From assembly GCF_004027225.2 (NCBI RefSeq), contig NC_044277.2, positions 140,301,057-140,365,056 of the forward strand: a stretch of 64,000 bases of DNA, written 5' to 3'. This DNA is from Strigops habroptila. Its lineage: Eukaryota; Chordata; Aves; Psittaciformes; Psittacidae. Positions 50,094 through 60,250 of the stretch are shown one piece after another; the first letter of the stretch is position 1, and each line of letters starts with the position of its first letter. The translations under genes and the position numbers were made by a program. The notes beneath the pieces were generated by a model. That model had not been told where the DNA came from and made no database searches. It worked only from the letters and a program-made list of their open reading frames with translations.

Positions 50094-53000
50094 CTGTGAA
50101 AGTGAGAGGAATAGATGATTCTAAAATGTATAAACACTAACAGTATTCTAACATTGTTTGGAGAGATTTGCTGGACTATTTCTATACGTTCATAATGCTT
50201 ATGTATTAAGATTACAGTCCTCCTTAAATCAGGAGTTCCAGATCAGAAATCATAATTCTAGCACACTTAATTCGAAAGTTTTTTAAGTTCTCATTCTCTT
50301 AATCAAGTGTGAAACTTACAATATGTTCTAAACAGCCCTTAATTTTATTGCAAAAATTCACTATTAAAGCAGCATGGCACTGGTGGTAGAGCTATCTCCA
50401 AGAGATAGCTGCTGATTAAAGGGAGTATATGAAGAAGAGTACCACATGGAAGGTGAAGGGCCGTAAGATCTGCAGAGCCTAAGCAAATCCTTACTGGGTC
50501 AGCAAGGGGGGGATGGAATGACATTCCGTTAATGATATTTCATTATTAGACATGGCAAAATAGTGGTAAGGAGAAGGTTGGTTTTACCATCTTCTTTCAA
50601 ACAAGGAAAGAAACATGCATTATTCTAATTTTACATGACTGGTTTGCCCCAAAGCAATTTGACACTAGTAAGTCTTAAATCACAACAGTTTTTGTTTTCC
50701 CAGCTCCAGAAAAAAAACTCCACAAAACCAGAACACAATCCTAAAAGACTTTATATGCAAGCCATTAGGTGTGAATGTATCAACATCACAGAAGATGACT
50801 ACACAAAAGTGCGTATCTGTAATAGCTCCTTCTGCCTCGGGGCAGAATTATTCTGCTTTCTTTTCTAACTCATTTTTTCTCATTGAAGAAGAAAACTCAA
50901 AATTTGATCTTCTAATCTCACACATTCACAATTCGAAGGTTATTCAACAGAAGTGCTAAATGAGTGAGGAATTGACATCCACAGCATACCAAAGCCTCTT
51001 CAGTGCCTTGCCCTGAGCTGCTTCAGTGTTCCCTGGGAGATGCATGCCCTGTTCTTCTTTCTGTCACTGAGGAAACTGCTGCTTACTGCAGCCTTTGCAA
51101 GTCAGCATTCTCCACATACGCTTTATAATACCTGGCAAAACACATGGTTTCTTGCTGACTTTGTGAGGGGGTGGAATTATGAAGCACAATTGAGGGAAAA
51201 GTAGGCATTTCAGAGACAGGGGATATGAGTACTGAGTAAGCCGTGAGGGATGCCAACACTGAAACACTGGTAGAGCCAAGGCAGCAAGATCTGAGGAAGC
51301 CAAAAGCAAGCTGCAAAAGCCGGGGAGCTGCAAGTGCATGCAGAGCTTTCCAGCAATCCTGATGAATGCCTGCTCTTTGGATTTCCTATGGTAAGTTTCT
51401 GGAAGGTCTGAAATAGGTAATTCCTCCTGAAACATCATACTGTGTTGAGTTCTGTTCCCTGCCCAGTTTCTTCCCTGCAAATTGAGTAAAGTTTAGAGGG
51501 CAGAGAAATTCACATACAAGATAAATACAAGGTAAATCATGCAATTTGAAGACTTACGGATGCAGCTTTTCCAGCAGCAGACTCGGAGCTGGTCGCACCA
51601 AGTGCTATTGTCGCTACCAGAAAAGAGACACCTATGGCTGACATAACCCCAATATTCTGCAAATGTAAAAAGATGAATGTTACAGAATTGTTGATATACT
51701 ACCTGAAAAAGAACAAGTATCATAACAGCAGCTGAGTTAATCCACCAGTGAACTTATGCTTTGAAACTCTGATGCTAATGTAAGCTTCAGAAAAATGTAT
51801 TTTACAACTACATCCCAAAAAACATTCAACATTATCAACTATTTAAAAGAGCCTGCATTACATACTCCTCTGGTTTTGTCTTCTGCAAGAACTCCAGTCA
51901 TTTGATCTAACTTTTTTCACAATCAAATTCAAGCTCAGGTCAACCATTATTCCCTATGTAAAACACTGGGGAAATCAGAAACCTTTAAGTAAATGTGCTC
52001 ATTCAAATCCCTTACTACACTCCCTTATCTGTATCTTCACATAAAAAACCTACTGTTTGCTCTGAAGACAAATAGGAAGGGACACTCATAAGACAGTACA
52101 ATATTCTTACTGACATTACAGAGCACCTTTGTGCCACTGCTGGGTCTTCTGAAATACAAAAGCATAAACTGTAATGAGTATGGCTTATCTCAAAGGAGCT
52201 AGGCTACACCCATTAGGAAAATATATAAACAGGCAAGTTACAAGTATCATGCTGGCAGTAAACTGTGCTCCGTATACTTGTATAGATGTGATGACTATGC
52301 AGTAGTATTAGTCTGTGTGAGGAACTTCCACACAGGTCCTAAAATCCTCCAGGTAACCACCATGACAATTTGGAAAAGTTGTCAATATAAAAGGGACTCT
52401 CAAAGTTGACTCATTTTTAAACTATAATCTACTTTAATCTACCCTTTAAATAGAGAAGGAGACTCATTCTGCATAGCCTTTCTACTCCACAGTAGTCTTT
52501 CAGCACTTATAAGAAAAGATTTGTTTTAAAAAAAATAAATCCTTACCACATTCCCTACTTTATCTTTCCCAAATACTTCATACGCATTAGTGCAATACAC
52601 ACAGAGGATCAGGAGGCTCAAAAGAAAGGCAGCGCAGCTTATGAATTCAAAGAAGTAAAGTCCACCACAGTTGATACAATTCTCCACCAATTCTTCACAA
52701 ATAACAGCCAGAAGAGAGAAAATCTGCAAACGAATAACATGCTTGAGTTGGATCAAGTCTCTAATATCTTACACAAACATTAATATGATATAAACATTAA
52801 TAAAGGCAGCTGTAAGGAAAATTCTCCATCTACAAAGAACCCAGTAAAATTCTGCACTATTTTCTTACAGGCAGAAATAATTATTTCATAAGATCATAGA
52901 AGGGTTTAGGTTGGAAAGGACCTTATGATCATTTAGTTCCAGCCCCCCTGCCATGGGCAGGGACACCTCATGCTACACCATGTTGCCCAAGGCTCTGTAC

Positions 53001-56000
53001 AATCCAGCCTTGAACGCTGCCAGGGACAGAGCATTTACTACTTCCTTGAGCAACCTGTTCCAGTGCCTCACCACCCTCACAGTAAAGAACTTCTTCCTCA
53101 TACCCATATCTCACCTGAACTTCCCCTGTTTAAGCTTAAACCCCTTCCCCCTTGTCCTATCGCTACAGTCCCTGATGAAGAGTCCCTCTCCGGCATCCTT
53201 ACAGCCCCTTCAGGCACTGGTAGCTGCTCTGAGGTCTCCACGCAGCTTCTCTTCTCCAGGCTGAACAGCCCCAACTTTCTCAGCCTGTCTTCATGCTTTA
53301 CACTCGCTCTTAAAGTTGGTCAGTAAACTACATTAAGCTGGGCACACACCACCTAATACAGGCTTCCTGATCAGACAGTCAAGATTCCCCATCTGTGGGT
53401 TTGTGCAACTGCCAGTTGGAAGCAGACGAGGCAGGCAGCGTGGAGGGCACACATCCTACTCTGAACAGGCTCAAATGCTACTGCTTACAACTGCATTTAG
53501 TTTTAAATGCACTTGGGTTCAGGGCTGAGAGGGAAACTGGATGGCACTGACACAGCCAGCTCCCTCCCCAAGAGTTTACAGCTGAGGTTACTACCCTTGA
53601 TAAAACTTCAAAGAAAGCATATGTAACTAATAACTCGGTAACAACAGCAGCTCAGCTGTACTTGCAGGAACCAAAACTTTATGTTTAAGCTATGCTGGAC
53701 AGTGTTTAAGCTTTGCAGAAGCTCTTGTTCACCTTTGTGCCACAATGTGTTTTGAGGAAAGCACACGAGTTCATTCCTGTACAGTCACCATCCATCTGCT
53801 GCTGAATTTTCTACTGTTTTATTGTACAGGAAAAAATATTGCTTTATTTGAATGTTCTCTCATTTTGACCACTTCTTGCTTTTCCTTGATCCCATAAAGT
53901 TGACACAGCATTATAGTAAGGAGTTCACAAAATTAAAACAAAACAATTGGTAGGAATCAAACTGTCATAGAATGGACACTGATACAAGGATGATGATCAT
54001 ATTGTTAATAAGTGTATTTTAATAAGAGTATAAGATCATATTTTTCGTAAGAGTATATGGGCAATAATGAGGTTGATGGTTTTTCTTTAAAAAAGAAATA
54101 AAATTCTAAAATTCAGAATTGTTCTTGAAAATAACCACCAGCCTTTGGTTGCAGTTTTCTGACAGTAAAAATAACAACAACAATTTAGCACGTGGGAACT
54201 GTAAACTCCCCCAGCTAAGCCAGACCATGCAAAACACTTCAAAGCATCGTGTTTTCAAAATGCTGCGATCATAAAGTAAACAGGATCTCAGAAAGGGAAA
54301 GAACCTGAGCTGGGAAATTGCAATATTACTATCAGGCCTCCGCATACTTCCCTTCTGTCCCGCAGCAGCTGGCAAGGCAAACTCCTCAGCAGCCCTCGCA
54401 CCTAAGCCAGTGACTACAGTGGCTGGCTGAGGAATGTGTTGAACTCTGAATTTTCAATCTTTAAATGTTATTTTCATTTCAAAGGATTTGCTTTCAGTTG
54501 TGTCCAGTGAATTTCCATTTCACATTTCCCACAAGGTCAGCTCAAGTGAGAGATACGTTTTCAGGTATAGTCCTAGCTCTTTTTATCAACACTGAAAACT
54601 GAATGCCGCTCCCTTCACCTGGGATGAAACAGTACAGAAAGGAAATAAACCTGCCCTTAAAAGAATTTATATGCCCAGATAACCATAATATGATCTAAAT
54701 AACTGAAAAACCCTCTCCACTGAACATACAAACAAGTTGAAAAAGGAAAAAAAACACTCAGAGAATAGCTATAAAGGGTTCAGTATCAAATAAATGAGAT
54801 TTACCAAGTGGAGTCCTATGTGGGACTTGTCCAAGCCAATATTCATTTTTTATTGATAAGCTGAATAACAAAAGAGAGTACACCAGGTACTAATCCTGTA
54901 AGCCTCCACAATCAGGACTACTATAGGAAGTGAACAACTCAGAAAAAGAGCAGATATTTAAGACTGAATTACAATTTTCCTTTCCAGTTAGGGCATTTTA
55001 GGTAAATAGTTCATCAAACAATAGCGGATGATAAGGATTTCTGCTTTAGATAAGAATTTGTTTCTACCTCAATCTGGGCACAATATGTGCTGAGCCATTT
55101 ACCTTTTTGCGCAATCTGAACCAGTCATGCACTAACAAAAACATTTCACCTATTAAAAGAAAACAATCTAGTAATCCATAGGTTTGGTCACAGCCACATC
55201 TATAATGAAGAACACTGATTTTCTGAGTGCAATGCCCTGTTCAGCAGTCCACAAGTAATTATCACCGCATAATCACAGTAACTGCCACTATTCTTGTCAC
55301 ACAAGGCTAACAGATGGTAATGACCAGCATCATTGCTGGCATTTCCAAAAATTATCACTTTCCCAAAACAAGAACATTTTTCTTACTGCAGATACTGAGG
55401 CTTCCACCTTTAGGAACATCTGAGGATGTTTAACGTGTTTTGACCAAGAACTCCAAGATCTGTGCATTTTCATAAAGGGATACAAAAAGAGAGGGTGAAA
55501 ATGTTGGAAATTAGGAGGATGAATTAAAACTCCATTTTAATTTTTGTCTCATTGAAGGACAGGTATAGGCCACAAAGTGCTAATTCTTTAGAAGCATATC
55601 AAGCAGCTACTCATCCTGTTTAGGATAATCATTTTTTTCCTTTTTTTCCTACCCAGAAAGCTTTTTAGATAAAGCCTCTGTTCAGGTAAACAGTCTAAGA
55701 CTTTGGTACACCAGTACATTTGTGTAAGTAATAGTTTTACTTGGTGAGCCTACTTATATAAATGCTTTGCTTGTCTGGGAGCAACAGCCAGCAGATCTCA
55801 CTTTATGAATCTCCAGTAGCTGAAGCTAAAGTTTATGTCCTATTTTATTTACTTATTTAAAGCAGTCTCAGTTGTGATTTTTTTTAATCATCTTAGACAA
55901 CAGTCTTTTTGGCAGTGTTACTGTTACCTTTACAAGGATTTAAGAATATTAGGTTTCTGGTTGAGGGTTCTGACTGCGTGCAAGACAGTTTAAAAACTGA

Positions 56001-57563
56001 ATGTCCTCTTTCCTGCAATGCTGCAGTAATGAGAAAGGGTTGGAAATCACCTACAATTCCCCTGAACATGAGACATCTGACTAAAAAGCCACTTTGCTGC
56101 CTGAAAAATGTACCCTAACAGATACTTACGCTCAGCTGCCCTTTCTTTCCCCACTGTAGGTTTCACTACCTCCCTGCCAGTACTGAAGAATGACGCTCCT
56201 TGTGTCCCATCAGCAGTCGCACTGGCCCATTGCTGAGCACAGAACAGACAGCAGTCTGAATCACATGCCCAGCTGCTGAATCCACTCACGAGTAACATTA
56301 CATGTAGCAAAACACAAGCAAGACGTCATTCTTCTACTTCCTAGTGGGCGCAGGACCGTCCAACCATGAGGTGATGCACTGCAATGTCTTGCATAATAGG
56401 CCACCATCAACACTGCACAACATTTCTAGAGCAATTTTCTACCATGAATCATGGCAGAAATGGGTGCCCTGATTTTAGCAGGGACAGTGCAGCATGATAA
56501 GCTTATAAATGGGCTGCTGGAGCAGCAAAAGAGGGAGGTTAGGCTGTGACGACTCAGCAAGCCCTTCCTAGTTTTACTGTCCTACTCTGAGGTTCAACCA
56601 AAGGCTTCTGCCTCCTGTTTTCAATCCACACGGCCCTAAGAAGAAAATACAAGATTTCCTGAGAGATTTCTCTCTGATCTTAAACCATTATGAAAGCAGG
56701 CGGCTGAACCACACCTTGGTCAAACAACCATCAGATATCAGCATCTGCTCCGGTGGCAAGAACATGAAACAGGAACAAGCCTGTTACTTCCCCACCATGA
56801 ACTAATCTGAACCTGTAGAGGTGACGGCACTGTAAGAGACTACATCTGCTTTCCATCTAAGTTACAAGATGGAAAGCAGCTTTACTGACCAACAACGGCA
56901 GGCTTTGCTTCTGCAACGCCTGAAGTCAGGCTTCCTGGTGGAGCGAGCCCTTTCCTGACGGACAGAAGTTACTCACTAACAACTTGAAGTTACGGCCACC
57001 TCTCCGGGCCCGCGCTTTGCCAGGGCAGAGCTTCATTTGTAAGCGGCGGGGCTGCGCTGAAGCCGGAGGTCACCATAACACACTCGTTCCTGTCCCAGAG
57101 CTGCCCCGTGTGCGAGCGGGGACACCTGCAGAGCAGGCGGGCGGGAGCGGTGACACGGCGGGAGCGGTGACACGGCGGGAGCGGCGCCCGCTGCTCTCCC
57201 TCACCCGCACCCGGCCGCCCTCCGCCCCGCGCACCTCGGTGAGGCTCCCCGCCTCTCCCGGCAGCCATTCTGACGGGGGTGCTCGTTGCGCGCAAGGCCC
57301 GGCACGTCCCCGGCCACCGGGAGGCGGGAACGTGGCCGCTGCCTGGGGGGGCACGCGGGCGGCCCGTCCGCAACCGCCGCAACGGCCTCGCACCCCGCCG
57401 GGCTGAGGACAGCAGCGCAGCGCAGCGCAGCGGGGGGACTCACCACTTGGAGCGCTTTGGTCGGCAGCCGCCATCCCCACAGGTGCCGCAGGGTGCAGCC
57501 CAAGCAGCGGGAGGGCTTGGCCTGCGGCTCGGTGGTCTCGTTGTAGACATTGCCGTTGTCCAT
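49944..57563 (-). CDS. CMTM6: CMTM6, complete (four coding exons)
   Basis: The gene encodes CKLF-like MARVEL transmembrane domain protein 6. In mammals it is a plasma-membrane and recycling-endosome protein that binds PD-L1 and protects it from lysosomal breakdown. Coding exons are 57563-57444, 52723-52547, 51656-51558 and 50093-49944; all introns are GT-AG and all junctions phase 0. The product has 181 residues (human 183). Exon 1 starts MDNGNVY (human MENGAVY). Exon 2 holds [15 protein letters not shown], a CINCGG motif (human CTLCGG) and [18 protein letters not shown], close to human. Exon 4 starts VFGFLAS as in human, then a hydrophilic tail ending QPLNQQS. Membrane segments lie near 38-53, 63-83, 101-119 and 130-147. 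The ATG sits in GCGGCCATGG, a strong context, within a CpG island. Confidence 0.96.
50094..51557 (-). other. CMTM6: CMTM6 intron 3
   Basis: The intron is 1,464 bases with donor GTAAGTC and a CAG acceptor. Overlapping open frames here (for example 51480-51064 minus) show no family resemblance. No transposon is recognised. Confidence 0.9.
51558..51656 (-). CDS. CMTM6: CMTM6 coding exon 3
   Basis: The exon has 33 codons in phase 0, from [12 protein letters not shown] to AAGKAAS, between a TTTGCAG acceptor and GTAAGTC. It encodes membrane segment 3 and the second extracellular loop. Its length equals CMTM7 exon 3. It is the least conserved exon by eye: segment 3 keeps only hydrophobicity relative to human. 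Confidence 0.92.
51657..52546 (-). other. CMTM6: CMTM6 intron 2
   Basis: The intron is 890 bases, GTAAGG to TTTGCAG. No repeat or exon is recognised. Confidence 0.9.
52547..52723 (-). CDS. CMTM6: CMTM6 coding exon 2
   Basis: The exon has 59 codons in phase 0, from [11 protein letters not shown] to KDKVGNV. The acceptor is TTCGTTTGCAG and the donor GTAAGG. It encodes the rest of membrane segment 1, the first extracellular loop with C56-x-x-C59-G-G, and segment 2. This is the most conserved part of the protein: the YFFEF(I/V)SC(A/S)AFLLSLLIL stretch is almost unchanged from human. Confidence 0.96.
52892..53305 (-). mobile_element. CR1 LINE 3' fragment in CMTM6 intron 1
   Basis: The plus strand shows ATCATAGAAGGGTTTAGGTT, GCCATGGGCAGGGACACC, CCAGCCTTGAACGCTGCCAG, then CCTTGTCCTATCGCTACAG and the TCTCCAGGCTGAACAGCCCC block, all reverse complement of the CR1 3' end. 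It is in the same transcriptional direction as CMTM6 and begins about 170 bases before exon 2. Confidence 0.92.
57141..57187. repeat. 17-bp tandem repeat in CpG island (about 2.6 copies)
   Basis: The unit GCGGGAGCGGTGACACG starts at 57141 and 57158 and is partly repeated from 57175. It lies in the 5' part of CMTM6 intron 1. It may vary in copy number between individuals. Confidence 0.85.
57444..57563 (-). CDS. CMTM6: CMTM6 coding exon 1
   Basis: The exon has 40 codons, from [13 protein letters not shown] to RLPTKALQV, then donor GTGAGT in phase 0. It encodes the cytosolic N-terminus and the first residues leading to membrane segment 1. The reading frame is open upstream but has no ATG there; ATG at 57563 in GCGGCCATGG matches the human start. 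Confidence 0.94.
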
Positions 57564-57609
57564 GGCCGCGCCGCCACCGGCTGCCAGCTGCGGAAAACCG
57601 AAAGCAAAA

Positions 57610-57647
57610 GGGCGGCGGCGGCGGCAGCGGAGGAGGAGGAGGAGGTA
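57610..57647 (-). repeat. GCC/CTC trinucleotide repeats in the CMTM6 5' UTR
   Basis: On the plus strand GGC-type repeats (57611-57624) are followed by GGA repeats (about 57629-57645); on the transcript these read as CTC then GCC units 50-80 bases before the ATG. The location in the 5' leader is inferred. Confidence 0.7.
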
Positions 57648-57800
57648 GGGGCGGAGCAGGAGAAGGGGAAGGCGGTGGTCCGCCTGGCCCCGCCGGGACA
57701 AAGGCGTGTCCTGCAGCGGGCGCTCTCGCTCCCCCCGGCGGCGAGGGGGCGCGGGTGCCGAGCGCGGCGTGAGGCGGGCGGCAGCGCCGGGTCCCCTCAG

Positions 57801-60025
57801 GCCTGGGGCTGCTCCCAGCTTTGTAAGGGCTGCTTATTAAGAAGTTTACAAGATTATACCCTCCTAATGCCACGAGATTACGGTATGAGAAGGACTTTTT
57901 AAACCAAAGCTTTCCGTGCTTACGTTCCCTCCTGTCAGTCAGAGAAAACAGTAGCATCCCTGAGTCTCTACTAATATACTTCAGTTCCTTTGCCCAGATC
58001 AGCTTTTAAAAGAAGCTACAGCTTTTTGTGCCTACAGAAGAGTAGATCGAGCCCACTGTATGTAAGCAAAGGTTTGTTATCTTCGCTTTTATATTAGTAA
58101 TGTGTTTTCCACAGAACTATTATGGTCCTTCATAGTCAAGTTCAGATATACTTTGCTTAAATCCAGTCAGATTTATACTTAAATCCAGTCAGATGCAATC
58201 TACTGACTGAAAAGATGGCGATTTGCTTTCTTAACCATAGCTGTACACATGCTGAGGTGACAGAGCAGGCTGTTCATGCACTGCCTTCCTTTCAGAACCA
58301 CACAGTGAAGCGGAAGGATGTGTGACCCATGAGGTAGGTGCTATTTTTAACTCCACCAGGGGCCACCGTTAACTGGACAGATGGAGCGGTATGGCCCGGA
58401 TAAAGGCAGTCAGGCCACGCTGCGTGCTGAATGCGTACCAGCAGGCTGTGTGCTTCACCTCTCCCTGTAAGACATACAGGGTCCCCAGGCAGGAGGGTGC
58501 AGACTTGTCTGTGCCATAAACAATGTTCGGCTGCAGGAACTGGCTTGAGAGGCAGATGGGTAGGGCAGGTTCTGTAATTCCCAGGGCATGGGAGTTTCTG
58601 CTAAAGTAAGTAAGGCATCACCATGGGTGTGCCCTACCTTCTGCCCATTGGGGTTGGGATGAGTCTAACGTAGCTCTGCTGGCAGCATCCCAGGCTGCAG
58701 GACTGAGCAGGTAGTCAGTCATTTACTGTTACCACTTGTGAGTCCCCAGTGCCTTCAGTACCTTTTCTTTGTATTAGTACATTATAAATAAGATTACATT
58801 ACATGGCTGGCATCTCTCTTCTGAAGGAAATTACCTTTTTGTTTCGTTTTCTTCCTTGATAATATCTCAAAACTGGCTGAGTACACCACAAAGTGTGTGT
58901 CTAGGCTATGCAGTGGTCTGAGGCAGACAGGACTTAATGGTGATAGAAGCAAGATAGTTCTTTTAAGGTGTTTGGTAGCATCTAAGGCAATTTAGTAGTT
59001 GTTTCCTCTTGAATCATTACCAGTGTCTTAATGCAACATTGCTAGATCAGGAACATAGATGTTAGTATTGAAGACTGCTCTTCAACGAGTCACAGAAGCA
59101 CAAGACCAGCCTACAAAAGATAAAATGTATGGCAACATTTTTCTGGTTACTGCTGTCTTTAAGAGTTGTTTTTCCTGTTCGGCCTTCTCCAGGAAATACA
59201 TATCAATGATGCATCAATTATAAAGGCTAGCTTGCCATTTCAAGCCTAACTTATTTAGGCCACTTCATTTATTTATTAGAAGTTGGAGGAAAAGCAAAAC
59301 ACCAGCAAAGCTACAGGAACTGTAAGATCATGTGGCAGAGAAGGAATGAAAACTGGACAGCAGCATAGGACTTGATAGCTTAAAAATACTTCAAGCATTA
59401 TGTTAAAACATACAAATGCTGCTATTCACACAAACTGCAGGGGTTCTTCACCCTTCTCATCAGCCCTGCCTTGCAAGTACAATGTTCTTTAAGGAGGGAA
59501 TGCAAATCACAACAATTATGATAAATAACAAGCCTGCTTAATGCAAGTAACTGCAGTTAGCTAGCTGTGATGTAACGGAAATCCCATTCCAGACGTACAT
59601 CTATGCATTTCCTTCTGTTTACGTGCTACACTTGACAGAGTTTTCCAAAAATTTGGGTCTTTCTTGCCCTTCCACAGCCTCTTGCTGGAATGGCAGGACC
59701 AGAGCTAAAGGCAAGACACAGCGGCAGAGAAGCAGCCCTGGAGTTAGATCCTGAACTACAGTAACATCTTGAGGCAGAGAGTGGGAGATCAGTGGAAGCA
59801 GGTTAGTGATGGGTGACCTACTTTTCTCCCTCATTACATCTTCTCCAGAGGTACCCACCATAGTGACTGAAAAAATGAGAAAGCCATCTCATTAGAGGAG
59901 ATGACAGCATACACAGTATGGTTGTGTGACAGTCACTACTCCGTGGCGCTATGCTGAAATAAGTTACAAAACGAGTGTGGCTGGAGCTCCTTGAAGCAGT
60001 TGAGTAAATGCCAGCCCTGGAATAA
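57801..60025. other. spacer upstream of CMTM6
   Basis: No gene or transposon is recognised. It contains a 22-bp tandem duplication at 58156-58194. The first few hundred bases may include distal CMTM6 promoter elements. Confidence 0.6.
58156..58194. repeat. 22-bp tandem duplication
   Basis: CTTAAATCCAGTCAGAT occurs at 58156 and again at 58178, spaced by TTATA, giving a period of 22 bases with identical copies. Confidence 0.85.
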
Positions 60026-60250
60026 TCACAGAATGGTTTGGGTTGGAAGGGACCTTAAAGCTCACCCACAGGCAGGGACACCTTCCACTAGACCAGGTTG
60101 CTCCAAGCCCTGTCCAACCTGGCCTTGAACACTGCCAGGGATGGGGCAGCCACAGCTTCTCTGGGCACCCTGTGCCAGCGCCTCACCACCCTGGTAGTGA
60201 ACATTGTTTTCCCTAATATCTAATCTAAATCTACTCTCTTTCAGTTTAAA
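60026..60250 (-). mobile_element. CR1 LINE 3' fragment
   Basis: The plus strand shows AATCACAGAATGGTTTGGGT, TGGAAGGGACCTTAAAG, then CAGGCAGGGACACCTTCCAC and CCTTGAACACTGCCAGGGAT, the reverse complement of the CR1 3' end. A short deletion follows CTTAAAGCTCA relative to the other copies. It is about 225 bases and 5' truncated. Confidence 0.92.

Larger units (their letters stand above)
52724..57443 (-). other. CMTM6: CMTM6 intron 1
   Basis: The intron is 4,720 bases, donor GTGAGT. It carries a CR1 3' fragment (52892-53305) whose near edge lies about 170 bases upstream of exon 2. Just inside the 5' end is a short GCGCA-type repeat (about 57414-57432). No other exon is recognised. Confidence 0.9.
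56985..57800 (-). promoter_or_regulatory. CMTM6: CMTM6 promoter region and CpG island
   Basis: The region is strongly CpG- and GC-rich, flanked by AT-rich DNA, and includes CMTM6 exon 1. A GC box (GGGGCGG, about 57648-57654) lies 85 bases upstream of the ATG. No TATA box is visible on the minus strand close to the ATG. Transcription start cannot be placed; a dispersed CpG-island start around 57580-57760 is likely. Confidence 0.8.

Noticed and set aside
51064-51480. 138-codon minus-strand frame in CMTM6 intron 3
   Set aside because: It is intronic, not flanked by usable splice sites in frame, and unlike any CMTM sequence.
57201-57701. CMTM6 N-terminal extension of 46 codons
   Set aside because: The first codon is TTG, not ATG, and human CMTM6 starts at the MDNG-equivalent Met. 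Kept only as a low-interest observation.
57070-57957. 295-codon minus-strand frame and other long frames at 56984-57902
   Set aside because: These are GC-driven chance frames in the CMTM6 CpG island. They run across the exon 1 donor, and the real exon is in the frame starting MDNG.
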